NCBI RefSeq assembly: GCF_000759775.1
Contig: NZ_BBMY01000020.1
Coordinates: forward strand, 1-51,862
DNA length: 51,862 nucleotides
Direction: 5' to 3'
Origin: Escherichia albertii NBRC 107761 = DSM 17582
GTDB lineage: Bacteria; Pseudomonadota; Gammaproteobacteria; Enterobacterales; Enterobacteriaceae
In this document: piece after piece, positions 42,081 through 50,753 of the stretch
How the letters are laid out: the number at the start of each line of letters is the position of its first letter
Position numbering within the stretch: position 1 is the stretch's first letter
Notes under the pieces: model-generated
The model's input: only the letters and a program-made list of their open reading frames with translations
What the model was told of the DNA's origin: nothing
Database searches by the model: none
Position numbers and translations under genes: made by a program

Positions 42081-42799
42081 CCGAGTTACCCATCGACGAA
42101 AACACGCCACGCATTTTAATCGTGGAAGATGAACCCAAGCTGGGGCAGTTGCTCATCGATTATCTGCGCGCCGCGAGCTATGCGCCAACACTTATCAGTC
42201 ACGGCGATCAGGTATTGCCGTACATACGCCAGACGCCGCCAGATCTGATCCTGTTGGATCTGATGCTGCCAGGCACCGATGGACTGACACTATGCCGGGA
42301 AATTCGTCGTTTTTCCGATGTCCCAATCATAATGGTAACGGCAAAAATCGAAGAAATAGACCGTTTGTTGGGGCTGGAAATTGGTGCTGATGATTACATC
42401 TGTAAACCGTACAGTCCGCGGGAAGTGGTGGCGCGCGTTAAAACCATTTTGCGTCGCTGCAAACCGCAGCGCGAGTTGCAGCAACAAGATGCCGAAAGCC
42501 CGTTGATTATCGACGAAGGTCGGTTTCAGGCTTCATGGCGCGGTAAAATGCTTGACCTGACGCCTGCAGAATTTCGTCTGCTGAAAACGCTCTCCCATGA
42601 ACCGGGTAAAGTATTCTCCCGCGAGCAATTGCTGAACCATCTTTATGACGACTACCGCGTGGTAACCGACCGTACCATCGACAGCCACATTAAAAACCTG
42701 CGCCGCAAGCTGGAATCCCTCGACGTCGAACAGTCATTTATTCGCGCCGTTTATGGCGTCGGCTACCGTTGGGAAGCCGACGCCTGCCGCATCGTTTAG
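42077..42799 (+). CDS. baeR: Response regulator BaeR
   Basis: 240 aa OmpR-family regulator. Receiver domain with acidic pocket VEDEP and phosphoacceptor Asp in [13 protein letters not shown] near residue 61, Thr in MVTAK and Lys in [10 protein letters not shown]; winged-helix DNA-binding domain from about 135 ([26 protein letters not shown]). It activates mdtABCD, acrD and spy. A match to its box lies upstream of mdtA, so the operon is autoregulated. Confidence 0.97.
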   Translation: MTELPIDENTPRILIVEDEPKLGQLLIDYLRAASYAPTLISHGDQVLPYIRQTPPDLILLDLMLPGTDGLTLCREIRRFSDVPIIMVTAKIEEIDRLLGLEIGADDYICKPYSPREVVARVKTILRRCKPQRELQQQDAESPLIIDEGRFQASWRGKMLDLTPAEFRLLKTLSHEPGKVFSREQLLNHLYDDYRVVTDRTIDSHIKNLRRKLESLDVEQSFIRAVYGVGYRWEADACRIV

Positions 42800-42986
42800 T
42801 TTTTGCGTCATTAGCCTGTAAGCCGGAGAAGGTGTTCACGCCGCCTCCGGCATCAGTATTCGCACATTGCCAACAACCTGACATTTTCTCCTTACTGGCA
42901 ACCGCCTGAAAATCACTCATACTTTAATCGGTAAACAGTACCTTTAGATGCTATTTTCGATACGCAATTTCAATCAAGGAGTCATT

Positions 42987-43319
42987 ATGGCTGGTTGGTT
43001 TGAACTCGGTAAAAGCAGTGATAATCAGTTTCGGTTTGTACTAAAAGCAGGCAATGGCGAGATTATTCTCACCAGTGAGCTGTATACCTCAAAAGCCTCT
43101 GCGGAAAAGGGGATCGCTTCAGTACGCAGCAATAGCTCACAGGACGAACGCTATGAGAAAAAAACGGCGAGCAACGGCAAGTTTTATTTCAATCTGAAAG
43201 CCGCCAATCATCAGATTATCGGCACCAGCCAGATGTACGCCACCGCGCAATCTCGTGAAACCGGAATTGCCTCTGTTAAAGTCAATGGCGCCAGCCAGAC
43301 AGTGAAAGACAATACCTAA
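42987..43319 (+). CDS. yegP: YegP, UPF0339/DUF1508 protein
   Basis: 110 aa protein made of two repeats of a DUF1508 unit (WFEL.KSSDNQFRFVLKAGNGEIIL.SE.Y and its second copy KFYFNLKAANHQIIG.SQMY). Function unknown. I start it at MAGWFE, which has CAAGGAG at good distance and gives the K-12 length; an upstream in-frame ATG adds 13 residues without family support. Monocistronic by position. Confidence 0.94.
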   Translation: MAGWFELGKSSDNQFRFVLKAGNGEIILTSELYTSKASAEKGIASVRSNSSQDERYEKKTASNGKFYFNLKAANHQIIGTSQMYATAQSRETGIASVKVNGASQTVKDNT

Positions 43320-43326
43320 TTGTTAT

Positions 43327-43353
43327 GCCGGGCGTGGGTTGTTGACGTCCGGC
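43327..43353. terminator. Hairpin downstream of yegP
   Basis: gccggg...cgt and acgtccggc form a GC-rich stem after the yegP stop, followed by gctttacc. The short T-run makes it a weak intrinsic terminator. Confidence 0.5.
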
Positions 43354-43466
43354 GCTTTACCAGATCCCCCCTACAGCGCTACAATGCCCGCCCTTAAAGT
43401 GGGGGCACTCCCCTAACCGCTTCATCAGGTGAAGCGGATCTGACCTGTCATCAGAACGAGAGAATT

Positions 43467-44828
43467 ATGTTTAAACCGGAACTCCTTTCCCCGGCGGGAA
43501 CGCTGAAAAATATGCGTTACGCTTTCGCTTATGGCGCAGATGCTGTTTATGCGGGCCAGCCGCGTTACTCCCTGCGCGTGCGCAATAATGAATTCAACCA
43601 TGAAAATCTCCAGCTCGGCATCAATGAAGCACACGCTCTGGGGAAAAAGTTTTATGTCGTGGTCAATATTGCACCGCACAACGCCAAGCTGAAAACTTTT
43701 ATCCGTGACCTGAAACCGGTGGTGGAAATGGGGCCGGATGCGCTGATTATGTCCGATCCGGGGCTGATTATGCTGGTGCGTGAGCACTTTCCTGAAATGC
43801 CGATCCACCTCTCAGTACAGGCTAACGCCGTGAACTGGGCAACGGTGAAATTCTGGCAGCAAATGGGCCTGACCCGCGTGATCCTCTCTCGCGAGCTGTC
43901 GCTGGAAGAGATTGAAGAGATCCGTAATCAGGTGCCGGATATGGAGCTTGAGATCTTCGTTCACGGCGCACTGTGCATGGCCTACTCCGGTCGCTGCCTG
44001 CTCTCTGGCTATATCAACAAACGCGACCCGAACCAGGGCACCTGCACTAACGCCTGCCGCTGGGAGTACAACGTACAGGAAGGCAAAGAAGATGAAGTCG
44101 GCAACATCGTACACAAGTACGAACCGATTCCGGTACAAAATGTTGAGCCGACGCTGGGGATCGGCGCGCCAACTGACAAAGTGTTTATGATCGAAGAAGC
44201 CCAGCGTCCGGGCGAATATATGACCGCGTTCGAAGATGAACACGGCACTTACATCATGAACTCGAAAGACCTGCGCGCCATCGCCCACGTTGAGCGCCTG
44301 ACTAAAATGGGCGTACATTCGCTGAAAATCGAAGGTCGTACCAAATCTTTCTACTATTGTGCTCGTACCGCGCAGGTTTATCGTAAAGCGATTGATGATG
44401 CGGCGGCGGGCAAACCGTTCGATACCAGCCTGCTGGAAACGCTGGAAGGTCTGGCTCATCGTGGTTATACCGAAGGATTCCTGCGTCGCCATACTCACGA
44501 CGATTATCAGAACTACGAATACGGTTATTCGGTTTCTGATCGCCAACAGTTTGTTGGTGAGTTTACCGGTGAACGCAAAGGCAACTTTGCTGCTGTAGCG
44601 GTGAAAAATAAATTCTCCGTTGGCGACAGCCTTGAGCTGATGACGCCACAAGGCAACATTAACTTTACCCTTGAGCACATGGAAAACGCCAAAGGTGAAG
44701 CAATGCCGGTCGCACCTGGCGATGGTTATACTGTGTGGATCCCAGTACCGCAGGATCTTGAGCTGAATTACGCGCTGTTGATGCGTAATTTTTCCGGGGA
44801 AACCACGCGTAATCCGCACGGTAAGTAA
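43467..44828 (+). CDS. trhP: tRNA hydroxylation protein P, U32 peptidase family
   Basis: 453 aa (formerly YegQ). In E. coli it is needed for prephenate-dependent 5-hydroxylation of uridine 34 in several tRNAs. The U32 features are the N-terminal barrel (ELLSPAGTLKNMRYAFAYGADAVYAG), the signature around EIFVHGALCMAYSGRCLLSG and the cysteines in GTCTNACRWEY that likely bind an iron-sulfur cluster. Full length. It is the last K-12-type gene before the cdt island. A 335-residue open frame antisense to it is a shadow. Confidence 0.95.
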   Translation: MFKPELLSPAGTLKNMRYAFAYGADAVYAGQPRYSLRVRNNEFNHENLQLGINEAHALGKKFYVVVNIAPHNAKLKTFIRDLKPVVEMGPDALIMSDPGLIMLVREHFPEMPIHLSVQANAVNWATVKFWQQMGLTRVILSRELSLEEIEEIRNQVPDMELEIFVHGALCMAYSGRCLLSGYINKRDPNQGTCTNACRWEYNVQEGKEDEVGNIVHKYEPIPVQNVEPTLGIGAPTDKVFMIEEAQRPGEYMTAFEDEHGTYIMNSKDLRAIAHVERLTKMGVHSLKIEGRTKSFYYCARTAQVYRKAIDDAAAGKPFDTSLLETLEGLAHRGYTEGFLRRHTHDDYQNYEYGYSVSDRQQFVGEFTGERKGNFAAVAVKNKFSVGDSLELMTPQGNINFTLEHMENAKGEAMPVAPGDGYTVWIPVPQDLELNYALLMRNFSGETTRNPHGK

Positions 44829-44867
44829 TTAATTTCGATTATTTTTCCCGGATGGAAAATTCTTAGA

Positions 44868-44912
44868 AACCGATCACATACAGCTGCATTTATTATGGTT
44901 ATCATCCGTTTC
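44868..44912 (+). promoter_or_regulatory. cyaR promoter with CRP half site
   Basis: ttagaaaccgatcacata (44862-44879) contains a tcaca half site and an imperfect partner, the CRP site position known for K-12 cyaR. AT-rich tattatggttatcat follows as -10 region before the RNA start at 44913. Confidence 0.6.
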
Positions 44913-44999
44913 GCTGAAAAACATAACCCATAAAATGCTAGCTGTACCAGGAACCACCTCCTTAGCCTGTGTAATCTCCCTTACGCAGGCTTATTTTTT
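44913..44999 (+). ncRNA. cyaR: CyaR small regulatory RNA
   Basis: 87 nt, matching E. coli CyaR over its whole length: gctgaaaaacataaccc at the 5' end, the conserved accaggaaccacctcctta seed region and a terminator hairpin gcctgtgtaa/ttacgcaggc with a T-run. Hfq-dependent, CRP-activated; represses ompX, luxS, nadE and others in K-12. The descending terminator arm differs from K-12 at two positions but still pairs. Its 3' end doubles as a P2-like attachment site, and a copy of that end lies at 48345-48369. Confidence 0.95.
44973..44999 (+). repeat. Left att-like repeat (P2-type core) in the cyaR 3' end
   Basis: 27 bases corresponding to the core of the phage P2 attachment site as I recall it, with two differences. 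The last 22 bases are repeated exactly at 48347-48368. It would be the left junction of the cdt island. Confidence 0.8.
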
Positions 45000-45127
45000 A
45001 CGCGTAATTTAATGAAATAATAGGGTTTATTTCTGATCGCGTCCACTGTAAGTATCCCGCATAATCATGTCATTCACGTTTAGAGATCCTCCGGCATAAT
45101 CAATCTGCCAACGAAGGAGCTCGCTAT

Positions 45128-45369
45128 ATGTAAAATCCGTTTTACTGAACATCAGGTCATCGCTGTGATTAAGTCGGTTGAAACCGGATAAACCGTTAAA
45201 GATATCTGCCAGGTAGCCTGGTATCTCTGAAACCACCTACTACAACTGGAAGTCAAGGTACGACGGTATGGAAGCTTCTGATATAGAAAAGCTCAAGGAG
45301 CTTGAGGGCAAGAACCTCCATCTCAAACAGATGTTTGCCGACCTGAGTCTGGAGTTCGTAAGCCGATAG
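45128..45369 (+). pseudogene. IS3-family orfA fragment
   Basis: The frames give IRFTEHQVIAVIKSVETG, a stop, TVKDICQ, a shift, then YYNWKSRYDGMEASDIEKL and LKQMFADLSLE before a stop at 45367-45369. This is the helix-turn-helix OrfA of an IS3-family element with at least two lesions. orfB and the right end are missing. It shows insertion sequence activity within the cdt island. Confidence 0.82.
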
Positions 45370-45974
45370 CATAATGTAATGTTTATTAATAAATCCCCAC
45401 TTCGCCCACCCGCTTCGCAGAGTTGTTTTAATGCCGTTGCATGAGCACTTCAGGAACGCGTCAGCACTAGTGATAACTAACAATAAAAGCATTTTCTGGC
45501 GCATGCGACTCCATATCACCAGACTGTCACAACAATAGAGCAGCGATAAAAACTTAACAATTAACACGTATATTACACAAAAGAACAACATAATTAACAA
45601 AAACACAACCAAGATCACATAAATAAAAATTAACAATTGACCTGTAGTTCATCATTTGTAAATTCATGATTTATGTCAATTGAGTCTGGAGCTCAAAATG
45701 ACTTTATAAGTTACAAAAAACAATTAAATAAAAATTAAAAACATCAAATAAAAAACAGCACAATAACATCAAGTTTCATTTCAAAGAACAATTGCCACTG
45801 AAACTATATACTTTTATTTAGTCCTATCTGTTAATACACAATTTTTAAGTATTCACCATAAAACAACTAAGGAAATCTAAACAGCTAAGGCCCCAATCCA
45901 AAGGAGATTCACCAATGTAAATTCTTATACCTCCATTAACTTCTACTATCTTTATCATAAACAGGACCATAATA
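45370..45974. other. AT-rich region upstream of cdtA
   Basis: About 600 bases with no credible gene; a minus-strand open frame at 45253-45636 is low-complexity hydrophobic at one end and has no recognisable domain. From 45590 on it is strikingly A-rich and should hold the cdt promoter. An 8-bp inverted repeat (caattgac/gtcaattg, 45634-45682) could be an operator or hairpin. Confidence 0.5.
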
Positions 45975-46751
45975 ATGGATAATAAACGCACATCTATTTT
46001 TATAGCTGGAGTCTTGATACCCATTTTATTAAATGGCTGCTCATCAGGAAAAAATAAAGCTTATCTTGACCCCAAAGTTTTTCCTCCTCAAGTGGAAGGA
46101 GGACCAACCATTCCTTCCCCCGATGAGCCCGGACTTCCATTGCCCGGGCCAGGACCGGCACTGCCCACAAATGCGCCAATCCCTATCCCTGTACCAGGTA
46201 CTGCACCCGCAGTATCTTTAATGAATATGGATGGCTCAGTTCTCACAATGTGGAGCCGCGGAGCTGGTTCATCATTATGGGCGTATTATATCAGCGACTC
46301 CAATTCATTTGGGGAACTACGTAATTGGCAGATTATGCCCGGAACAAGGCCAAATACGATACAGTTTCGCAATGTAGACGTTGGTACCTGTATGACAAGC
46401 TTCCCGGGATTTAAAGGAGGTGTACTACTTTCTACTGCACCTTGCCAGTTTGGACCACAACGCTTCGATTTCCAGCCAATGGCAACACGCAATGGTAATT
46501 ACCAGTTAAAATCGTTATCTACAGGTTTATGCATCAGAGCGAATTTTTTAGGAAGAACACCATCATCTCCGTACGCAACAACATTAACAATGGAGCGTTG
46601 CCCATCAAGTGGAGAGAGAAACTTTGAATTCATGTGGTCCATAAGCGAACCATTAAGGCCGGCTCTGGCCACGATTGCTAAGCCAGAAATACGCCCATTT
46701 CCACCGATGCCAATAGAACCGGATGAGCATTCAACTGGAGGAGAACAATGA
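45975..46751 (+). CDS. cdtA: Cytolethal distending toxin subunit A
   Basis: 258 aa lectin subunit of the tripartite genotoxin; with CdtC it binds the host cell and delivers CdtB. Lipoprotein signal with lipobox LLNGC at Cys22, then a proline-rich linker (about residues 35-75) and a ricin-type beta-trefoil (about 78-225) with GTCMTSFPG and GLCIRANF. It most resembles the CDT-II/III/V group rather than CDT-I/IV, judged from memory. Overlaps cdtB by 4 nt. Intact. Confidence 0.95.
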   Translation: MDNKRTSIFIAGVLIPILLNGCSSGKNKAYLDPKVFPPQVEGGPTIPSPDEPGLPLPGPGPALPTNAPIPIPVPGTAPAVSLMNMDGSVLTMWSRGAGSSLWAYYISDSNSFGELRNWQIMPGTRPNTIQFRNVDVGTCMTSFPGFKGGVLLSTAPCQFGPQRFDFQPMATRNGNYQLKSLSTGLCIRANFLGRTPSSPYATTLTMERCPSSGERNFEFMWSISEPLRPALATIAKPEIRPFPPMPIEPDEHSTGGEQ

Positions 46752-47557
46752 AAAAATATATTATATCTCTGATAGTGTTTTTATCATTTTACGCTCAAGC
46801 AGATTTAACTGATTTTCGCGTTGCGACCTGGAACCTTCAAGGAGCATCCGCTACGACTGAAAGTAAATGGAATATAAATGTCCGGCAATTAGTTTCTGGT
46901 GAAAATGCTGTAGACATTTTAGCTGTACAAGAGGCAGGTTCCCCACCATCAACGGCTGTAGATACAGGTAGAGTTATTCCTTCCCCAGGAATTCCTGTCC
47001 GAGAACTTATCTGGAATTTGTCGACAAATAGTAGGCCACAACAAGTATATATATATTTTTCTGCTGTTGATGCCCTTGGTGGAAGAGTCAATCTTGCTCT
47101 GGTTAGCAATCGGCAGGCCGATGAGGTGTTTGTTCTTAGCCCGGTAAGGCAAGGAGGACGACCATTGCTTGGCATACGAATTGGTAATGATGCATTTTTC
47201 ACTGCACATGCTATAGCTGCGCGAAACAATGACGCGCCTGAACTTGTTGAAGAAGTATATAGCTTCTTCCGCGACAGCAGAGACCCAGTACACCAGGCGC
47301 TTAACTGGATGATTCTTGGCGATTTTAACCGTGAACCTGCAGATTTAGAGATGAACCTAACCGTTCCTGTAAGAAATGCATCTGAAATTATTTTCCCTGC
47401 GGCAGCAACACAAACCAGTCGACGAACGTTAGATTATGCTGTGGCAGGAAACGCAGTGGCCTTTAGACCATTTCCACTACAAGCGGGAATTGTGTATGGA
47501 GCCAGAAGGACTCAAATATCTTCAGATCATTACCCTGTTGGCGTATCCAGACGGTAA
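46748..47557 (+). CDS. cdtB: Cytolethal distending toxin subunit B, nuclease
   Basis: 269 aa active subunit, a DNase I-fold nuclease and phosphatase that breaks host DNA and arrests cells in G2/M. Signal peptide about residues 1-18. Catalytic and metal residues of the family are all present: Glu62 (QEAG), His154 (AHAIAARN), Asp192 and Asn194 (GDFNRE), Asp229, Asp260 and His261 (SSDHYPVG). The toxin should therefore be active if expressed. Start overlaps the cdtA stop; cdtC follows after 14 bases with AGAGAGG as ribosome site. Confidence 0.97.
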   Translation: MKKYIISLIVFLSFYAQADLTDFRVATWNLQGASATTESKWNINVRQLVSGENAVDILAVQEAGSPPSTAVDTGRVIPSPGIPVRELIWNLSTNSRPQQVYIYFSAVDALGGRVNLALVSNRQADEVFVLSPVRQGGRPLLGIRIGNDAFFTAHAIAARNNDAPELVEEVYSFFRDSRDPVHQALNWMILGDFNREPADLEMNLTVPVRNASEIIFPAAATQTSRRTLDYAVAGNAVAFRPFPLQAGIVYGARRTQISSDHYPVGVSRR

Positions 47558-47571
47558 GAGAGGTTATCATA

Positions 47572-48117
47572 ATGAAAAGATTAGCGATTATTTTTACTAT
47601 GCTACTAATAGCAGGATGTTCCTCATCACAGGAAGCCGCCAATAATCAGATAGATGAATTAGGAAAAGAAAATAATTCTCTATTCACATTCCGCAATATT
47701 CAAAGTGGCTTGATGATTCATAATGGATTAGATCTGCATGGTCGAGAGACTATTGGATGGGAAATAGTTCCTGTGAAAACACCTGAAGAAGCTCTTGTTA
47801 CCGATCAAAGCGGGTGGATAATGATTCGAACGCCAAACACAGACCAATGTTTAGGGACTCCTGATGGAAGGAACCTGCTAAAAATGACGTGTAATCCAAC
47901 AGATAAGAAAACGCTTTTTTCTCTCATACCGTCAACAACAGGGGCGGTACAAATCAAAAGCGTTCTGTCTGGACTTTGTTTCTTAGATAGTAAAAATAGC
48001 GGACTAAGTTTTGAAACAGGGAAATGTATTGCTGACATAAAAAAACCATTTGAAGTTGTACCACAGAACCATTTGTGGATGTTGAACCCATTAAATACTG
48101 AATCACCCGTTGTTTAA
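47572..48117 (+). CDS. cdtC: Cytolethal distending toxin subunit C
   Basis: 181 aa second binding subunit. Signal sequence with a possible lipobox LIAGC at Cys16, then a ricin-like beta-trefoil with FRNIQSGLMI, QCLGTPDG and GLCFLDSKNS. Together with CdtA it forms the receptor-binding surface for CdtB. Intact and last gene of the operon; a hairpin follows directly. Confidence 0.95.
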   Translation: MKRLAIIFTMLLIAGCSSSQEAANNQIDELGKENNSLFTFRNIQSGLMIHNGLDLHGRETIGWEIVPVKTPEEALVTDQSGWIMIRTPNTDQCLGTPDGRNLLKMTCNPTDKKTLFSLIPSTTGAVQIKSVLSGLCFLDSKNSGLSFETGKCIADIKKPFEVVPQNHLWMLNPLNTESPVV

Positions 48118-48126
48118 CCTCATCAT

Positions 48127-48147
48127 TGCCCGGCATTTTGCCGGGCA
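48127..48147. terminator. Hairpin after cdtC
   Basis: tgcccggc and gccgggca form an eight-base stem with a four-T-plus-a loop right after the cdtC stop. No T-run follows on the plus strand, so termination may be partial or may serve the opposite direction. Confidence 0.55.
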
Positions 48148-48455
48148 CATAAAAAGCATTATCGTAATAAGTTAAACCTCTACTTTGCCTTATACTCTAA
48201 ATAGTTGCGCCGAATAGTAGATCACTTAAAGAGAACTCAGACAGGGGAATTGTTCCGATCTCATCAATTTGTAGTGGTCATTTATGTGTATTAGCTCAAA
48301 CCCGCATTGTACCGTTGAAAGCCCCTACTGGTAGCGCCCTATATCCCCCTTACGCAGGCTTATTTTTTTGTACCGCGACTTTCATCCTGTTCTGACTCTG
48401 CCTTTTCTTTTCTGCTCTACACTTTCTTCAGACCAACGATTAAAGGCGAGCAACC
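48148..48455. other. Right end of the cdt island and yegS upstream region
   Basis: No gene is readable. The right att-like repeat at 48345-48369 divides it into island DNA on the left and the K-12-type yegS upstream region on the right. I see no ogr-like or other P2 gene remnant. Confidence 0.6.
48345..48369 (+). repeat. Right att-like repeat (copy of cyaR terminator)
   Basis: ttacgcaggcttatttttt and three preceding C's are identical to the end of cyaR (22 of 22 bases, 48347-48368), 3.37 kb away in direct orientation. The upstream arm of the hairpin is not duplicated, so this is a junction repeat and not a second sRNA gene. Confidence 0.85.
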
Positions 48456-49355
48456 ATGACAGATTTCCCCGTCAGTTTACTGATTCTTAACGGCAAAAGC
48501 GCTGATAATGCAGCATTGCGCGAAGCTATCATGCTATTGCGTGAAGAAGGAATGACGATCCATGTGCGGGTCACCTGGGAGAAAGGCGATGCTGCACGAT
48601 TTGTAGAAGAAGCCCGGAAACTGGGCGTCGCGACAGTGATTGCCGGTGGCGGCGATGGCACCATTAATGAAGTCTCCACAGCGTTGATTCAGTGTGAGAG
48701 GGATGACATACCCGCGCTGGGAATTTTGCCATTGGGAACAGCGAATGATTTTGCCACCAGCGTGGGGATCCCTGAGGCACTGGATAAGGCGCTGAAACTG
48801 GCAATTGCCGGTAATGCTGTTGCGATTGATGTGGCGCAGGTCAACCAGCAAACCTGCTTTATCAATATGGCGACGGGCGGATTTGGTACGCGCATCACCA
48901 CGGAAACACCGGAGAAATTAAAAGCCGCACTGGGTGGCGTCTCTTACATCATTCACGGATTAATGCGCATGGATACACTGCAACCGGACCATTGTGAAAT
49001 CCGCGGCGAACATTTTCACTGGCAAGGAGATGCGCTGATTATTGGCATTGGTAATGGGCGTCAGGCGGGTGGCGGGCAGCAGTTATGCCCAAATGCGCTG
49101 ATTAACGACGGCTTATTGCAACTACGCATTTTCACTGGTGACGACATTATTCCCGCCCTTGTTTCGACATTAAAGTCAGACGAAGAAAACCCGAATATTA
49201 TCGAAGGCGCTTCGGCGTGGTTCGAAATAGAATCACCGCACGACATCACCTTTAATCTCGATGGCGAGCCATTGAATGGGCGAAAATTTCGTATTGAAAT
49301 GCTTCCGGCGGCGTTGCATTGCCGATTACCACCAGATTGCCCATTATTGCGTTAA
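48456..49355 (+). CDS. yegS: Lipid kinase YegS
   Basis: 299 aa soluble lipid kinase of the diacylglycerol/sphingosine kinase fold; phosphatidylglycerol kinase activity was reported for the E. coli protein. The nucleotide-binding motif [11 protein letters not shown] is near residue 65, [13 protein letters not shown] near 92, and the second beta domain ends with [13 protein letters not shown]. Full length. In K-12 yegR lies upstream and the gat operon downstream; neither is present here. Confidence 0.95.
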   Translation: MTDFPVSLLILNGKSADNAALREAIMLLREEGMTIHVRVTWEKGDAARFVEEARKLGVATVIAGGGDGTINEVSTALIQCERDDIPALGILPLGTANDFATSVGIPEALDKALKLAIAGNAVAIDVAQVNQQTCFINMATGGFGTRITTETPEKLKAALGGVSYIIHGLMRMDTLQPDHCEIRGEHFHWQGDALIIGIGNGRQAGGGQQLCPNALINDGLLQLRIFTGDDIIPALVSTLKSDEENPNIIEGASAWFEIESPHDITFNLDGEPLNGRKFRIEMLPAALHCRLPPDCPLLR

Positions 49356-49395
49356 TTAAAAGTTAATTCTCTCCAGAATAAGGGAGCATCAGTTT

Positions 49396-49431
49396 TGCCG
49401 GATGCGGCGTGAACGCCTTATCCGGCCTACG
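49396..49431. repeat. REP palindrome
   Basis: gccggatgcggcgt and acgccttatccggc followed by ctac, the standard REP unit, between the convergent ends of yegS and fbaB. Confidence 0.9.
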
Positions 49432-49445
49432 GGGTAGTGCTCGCA

Positions 49446-50498
49446 TCAGGCGATAGTAATTTTGCTATCGAGATAAACGTCCTGCACGGCGTTAATCAGT
49501 TTCACGCCGTCGGCCATCGATTTCTTGAACGCTTTACGTCCAAGAATCAGCCCCATGCCACCTGCGCGTTTGTTGATGACCGCAGTACGCACCGCATCGC
49601 TGAGGTCAGTTTCGCCACCTGCGGCTCCACCGGAGTTTATCAATCCTGCGCGGCCCATATAGCAGTTAGCTAACTGATAACGCACCAGATCAATCGGATT
49701 TTCGCTGGTCAGCTTGCTGTACACGCGATCGTCGGTGTAACCGTAGTTAATCGCTTTATAGCCGCCGTTATTCTCTGCCATTTTCTGTTTAACGATGTCG
49801 GCACCAATGGTCGCCGCCAGATGATTCGCCTGCCCGGTCAGGTCGGCGGATACATGGTAATCAACGCCATCTTTCTTAAATGCAGAGTTACGCAGATACG
49901 CCCACAGCACAGTGACCATGCCCAGCTCATGCGCACGTTCAAAGGCCGCAGAAATTTCTTCAATCTGACGACGTGACTCTTCCGAGCCAAAATAAATGGT
50001 CGCGCCAACCGCCACCGCGCCCATATTGAACGCCTGTTCTACGCTGGCATACAGCGTTTGATCATAGGTATTCGGGTAGCTTAACGTTTCGTTGTGATTG
50101 AGTTTGACGAGGAAAGGAATACGGTGCGCGTAACGCCGCGATACTGATGCCAGCACGCCGTAGGTCGACGCCACACAGTTGCAGCCAGCTTCAATCGCCA
50201 GTTCAACAATATTCTTCGGGTCGAAATAGAGCGGATTAGCGGCAAATGAAGCCCCCGCAGAATGCTCAACCCCCTGGTCCACGGGCAGAATAGAAAGATA
50301 TCCAGTTCCTGCCAGACGCCCGGTGTTGTACAGAGTTTGCATATTACGTAGCACTGCTGGCGGACGATTATTATCCATCATCACGCGGTCTACGTAGTCA
50401 TGTCCAGGGAGATAAAGCTGGTCAGAAGGAATAGTCATACAACGATGCTGTAAAAGGTTGTCGGCGTCTTTGCCAAGCAACTGCGCAATATCTGTCAT
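49446..50498 (-). CDS. fbaB: Fructose-bisphosphate aldolase class I
   Basis: 350 aa DhnA-type class I aldolase that forms a Schiff base with fructose 1,6-bisphosphate; in E. coli it is used mainly during gluconeogenic growth. [13 protein letters not shown] near residue 70, [11 protein letters not shown] near 130 and the active-site lysine region [16 protein letters not shown] near 235 are visible. I start it at MTDIAQL (ATG at 50496-50498) behind GGGAGCATAGTA; the open frame extends 46 residues further upstream without family support. Confidence 0.96.
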   Translation of the reverse strand: MTDIAQLLGKDADNLLQHRCMTIPSDQLYLPGHDYVDRVMMDNNRPPAVLRNMQTLYNTGRLAGTGYLSILPVDQGVEHSAGASFAANPLYFDPKNIVELAIEAGCNCVASTYGVLASVSRRYAHRIPFLVKLNHNETLSYPNTYDQTLYASVEQAFNMGAVAVGATIYFGSEESRRQIEEISAAFERAHELGMVTVLWAYLRNSAFKKDGVDYHVSADLTGQANHLAATIGADIVKQKMAENNGGYKAINYGYTDDRVYSKLTSENPIDLVRYQLANCYMGRAGLINSGGAAGGETDLSDAVRTAVINKRAGGMGLILGRKAFKKSMADGVKLINAVQDVYLDSKITIA

Positions 50499-50753
50499 TA
50501 CTATGCTCCCGTAAATTCCGATTAGATATCGGCTATGGATTGTCCTGGCCCGCTTTCCGCGGACAATCATAATCCTGGCTGCTATACGCGATTTTTTCCA
50601 TCTTTCGGCTGTTTTTTCAGCGTTTACTATTGGCACTATTCATCAGAAAAGTGTTATAGCGGTCAAGTTTTCACCTTAAAGGTATTTAAAAGGTATTATT
50701 AAGTGGTATTGTCATCGCGTACCTTACATTACCTGTCATGAAGGAATTAAAAG

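Noticed and set aside
43812..44819. 335-residue open frame on the minus strand
   Set aside because: It is antisense to trhP, whose motifs and length are clear. The frame has no recognisable domain and owes its length to codon bias on the other strand.
45253..45636. 127-residue minus-strand open frame upstream of cdtA
   Set aside because: Overlaps the IS3 orfA fragment in antisense, has a low-complexity hydrophobic start and no convincing ribosome site or domain.
48340..48369. Second cyaR-like sRNA gene
   Set aside because: Only the loop and descending terminator arm are duplicated; the seed region and promoter are missing, so it is a junction repeat.
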